A stretch of DNA of 64,000 nucleotides from VAZQ01 sp963739175 (GTDB lineage Bacteria > Pseudomonadota > Alphaproteobacteria > Rhizobiales > Xanthobacteraceae). Below the pieces are notes generated by a model that was given only the letters and a program-made list of their open reading frames with translations, did no database searches and had not been told where the DNA came from. Where the stretch lies: NCBI GenBank assembly GCA_963739175.1, contig CAVTZH010000001.1, positions 620,001-684,000 of the forward strand. The letters are read 5' to 3'. Shown here piece by piece: positions 63,384 to 64,000 of the stretch. Position numbers and translations under genes: made by a program. Position 1 is the first letter of the stretch. Every line of letters begins with the position of its first letter.

Positions 63384-64000
63384 TCACTCCCGCTCGCTGC
63401 GCGTCTCGACCGCGAGCGCGAGCAGGTTGAGCATCACCGACATGCAGACCACGAACGCGATCCAGGCGTAGAGCCTGGCGGTCTCCATCAATTCCGCCGC
63501 CAGCGCGGTGGCGCGGCCGACGCCGGCGGTGGCGGCGAGCGTCTCGCCGCCCAGCACCGAGGCGATGCAGATGAAGAAGCCGATGCGCATCCCGGTGAGC
63601 GTCACCGGCAGCGCCGCCGGCATGTAGACATAGCGGAACTGCTGCCAGGACGACGCGCCCATGGCGCGCGAGGCCTTGAGATAGAGCTCGTCGACATTGG
63701 AGAACGCGGCGATGGTGTTGAGCGCGATCGGGAAGAACGCGTAGGTCGCGCCATAGGCGACCTTCGAGTCCGGGCCGATGCCGAAGAACAGCACGAACAG
63801 CGGGAAGAACATGGTCAGCGGCACCGCGAACATGCCCGACAGCACCGGCTCGAACATGTGCACCAGCGTGCGCGAGCGCGCGACCGCAAAGCCGACCGCG
63901 ATCCCGGCGACGACCGCGATCGCATAGGCCTTGGCGATCGAGGTGATGGTCACGTAGAGCGCCGACCAGAGCTGGCCGGACTGCAGCAGCACGCCCATCT
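63384..64000 (-). CDS. ABC transporter permease (SsuC/TauC type), 5' partial
   Basis: A second permease, reaching the right edge, so its N-terminus is missing. At least 204 residues: GQLWSALYVTITSIAKAYAIAVVAGIAVGFAVARS, then the EAA loop LYLKASRAMGASSWQQFRYVYMPAALPVTLTGMRIGFFI. It is related to but distinct from the next permease and overlaps its alternative start. Two permeases of this type suggest a heterodimeric channel. Confidence 0.88.
   Translation of the reverse strand, partial: MGVLLQSGQLWSALYVTITSIAKAYAIAVVAGIAVGFAVARSRTLVHMFEPVLSGMFAVPLTMFFPLFVLFFGIGPDSKVAYGATYAFFPIALNTIAAFSNVDELYLKASRAMGASSWQQFRYVYMPAALPVTLTGMRIGFFICIASVLGGETLAATAGVGRATALAAELMETARLYAWIAFVVCMSVMLNLLALAVETRSERE

Noticed and set aside
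1..64000. tRNA, rRNA or CRISPR features
   Set aside because: No T-loop/anticodon patterns, rRNA segments or regularly spaced repeats were recognised on reading; the repeats found are dispersed palindromes.

Overview
The window is high-GC DNA of an alphaproteobacterium, most likely Hyphomicrobiales (Rhizobiales) of the Bradyrhizobium/Pseudolabrys/Rhodoplanes kind. The evidence is the gene content: many orphan Bug/TctC solute-binding proteins, a split PntAA/PntAB transhydrogenase beside a small aa3 oxidase subunit IV, DUF1036 next to pyruvate kinase, DUF2312, DUF1244, DUF3551 and DUF882 proteins, and a cysteine-free 41-residue L36. No rRNA, tRNA, CRISPR array, prophage or intact insertion sequence was seen.

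Layout. 1-4.6 kb: four Bug-type receptors and two DUF465 coiled-coil proteins. 4.7-10.8 kb: a GGDEF protein, then a TetR/MFP/SnoaL/RND efflux operon with a perfect 22-bp operator-like palindrome. 11-16.6 kb: Gly-rich secreted protein, ribosomal protein S21, alpha/beta hydrolase, an ECF42-type sigma factor and an RTX protein. 16.7-22.5 kb: DoxX, UbiD-like decarboxylase, toxin-antitoxin remnants, a broken PEP-CTERM protein, and a PQQ dehydrogenase divergent from a cytochrome c. 22.6-28.7 kb: envelope proteins, MFS permease, Bug protein, second hydrolase, HicB remnant, PhyH oxygenase. 28.7-33.5 kb: pntB-pntAb-pntAa, oxidase subunit IV, UbiB-like kinase. 33.6-40.9 kb: SIMPL protein, ABC permease, Doc/AbrB module, oligoendopeptidase, Bug protein, DUF4173 protein. 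40.9-46.6 kb: sigma-54 response regulator, L,D-transpeptidase, DUF882 peptidase-like protein. 46.8-54.9 kb: DUF2312, DUF1244 and a probable catabolic cluster (two Bug proteins, DapA-like lyase, IorAB-type molybdenum oxidoreductase, glycerate kinase). 54.9-64 kb: DUF1036, pyruvate kinase, TPR protein, L36, a ZnuD-like TonB receptor behind Zur-like boxes, then two ligand-poor M24 proteins with two ABC permeases.

The most pervasive feature is technical. About twenty genes, including pyruvate kinase and transhydrogenase, are cut or falsely fused by single-base indels, often in G/C runs. The reading frames on both sides remain good, and restoring one base gives normal lengths and stop codons. This looks like uncorrected sequencing error rather than gene decay. 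Such genes are listed here as whole genes with the shift position stated.

The best biological leads are the M24 pair with its ABC permeases (60.5-64 kb), the Zur-like site before the ZnuD-like receptor, the sigma-factor gene whose start and stop codons sit in the loops of perfect hairpins, a dispersed 77-bp repeat that has become the N-terminus of a Bug protein, and a PQQ dehydrogenase with a lanthanide-type Asp pair.
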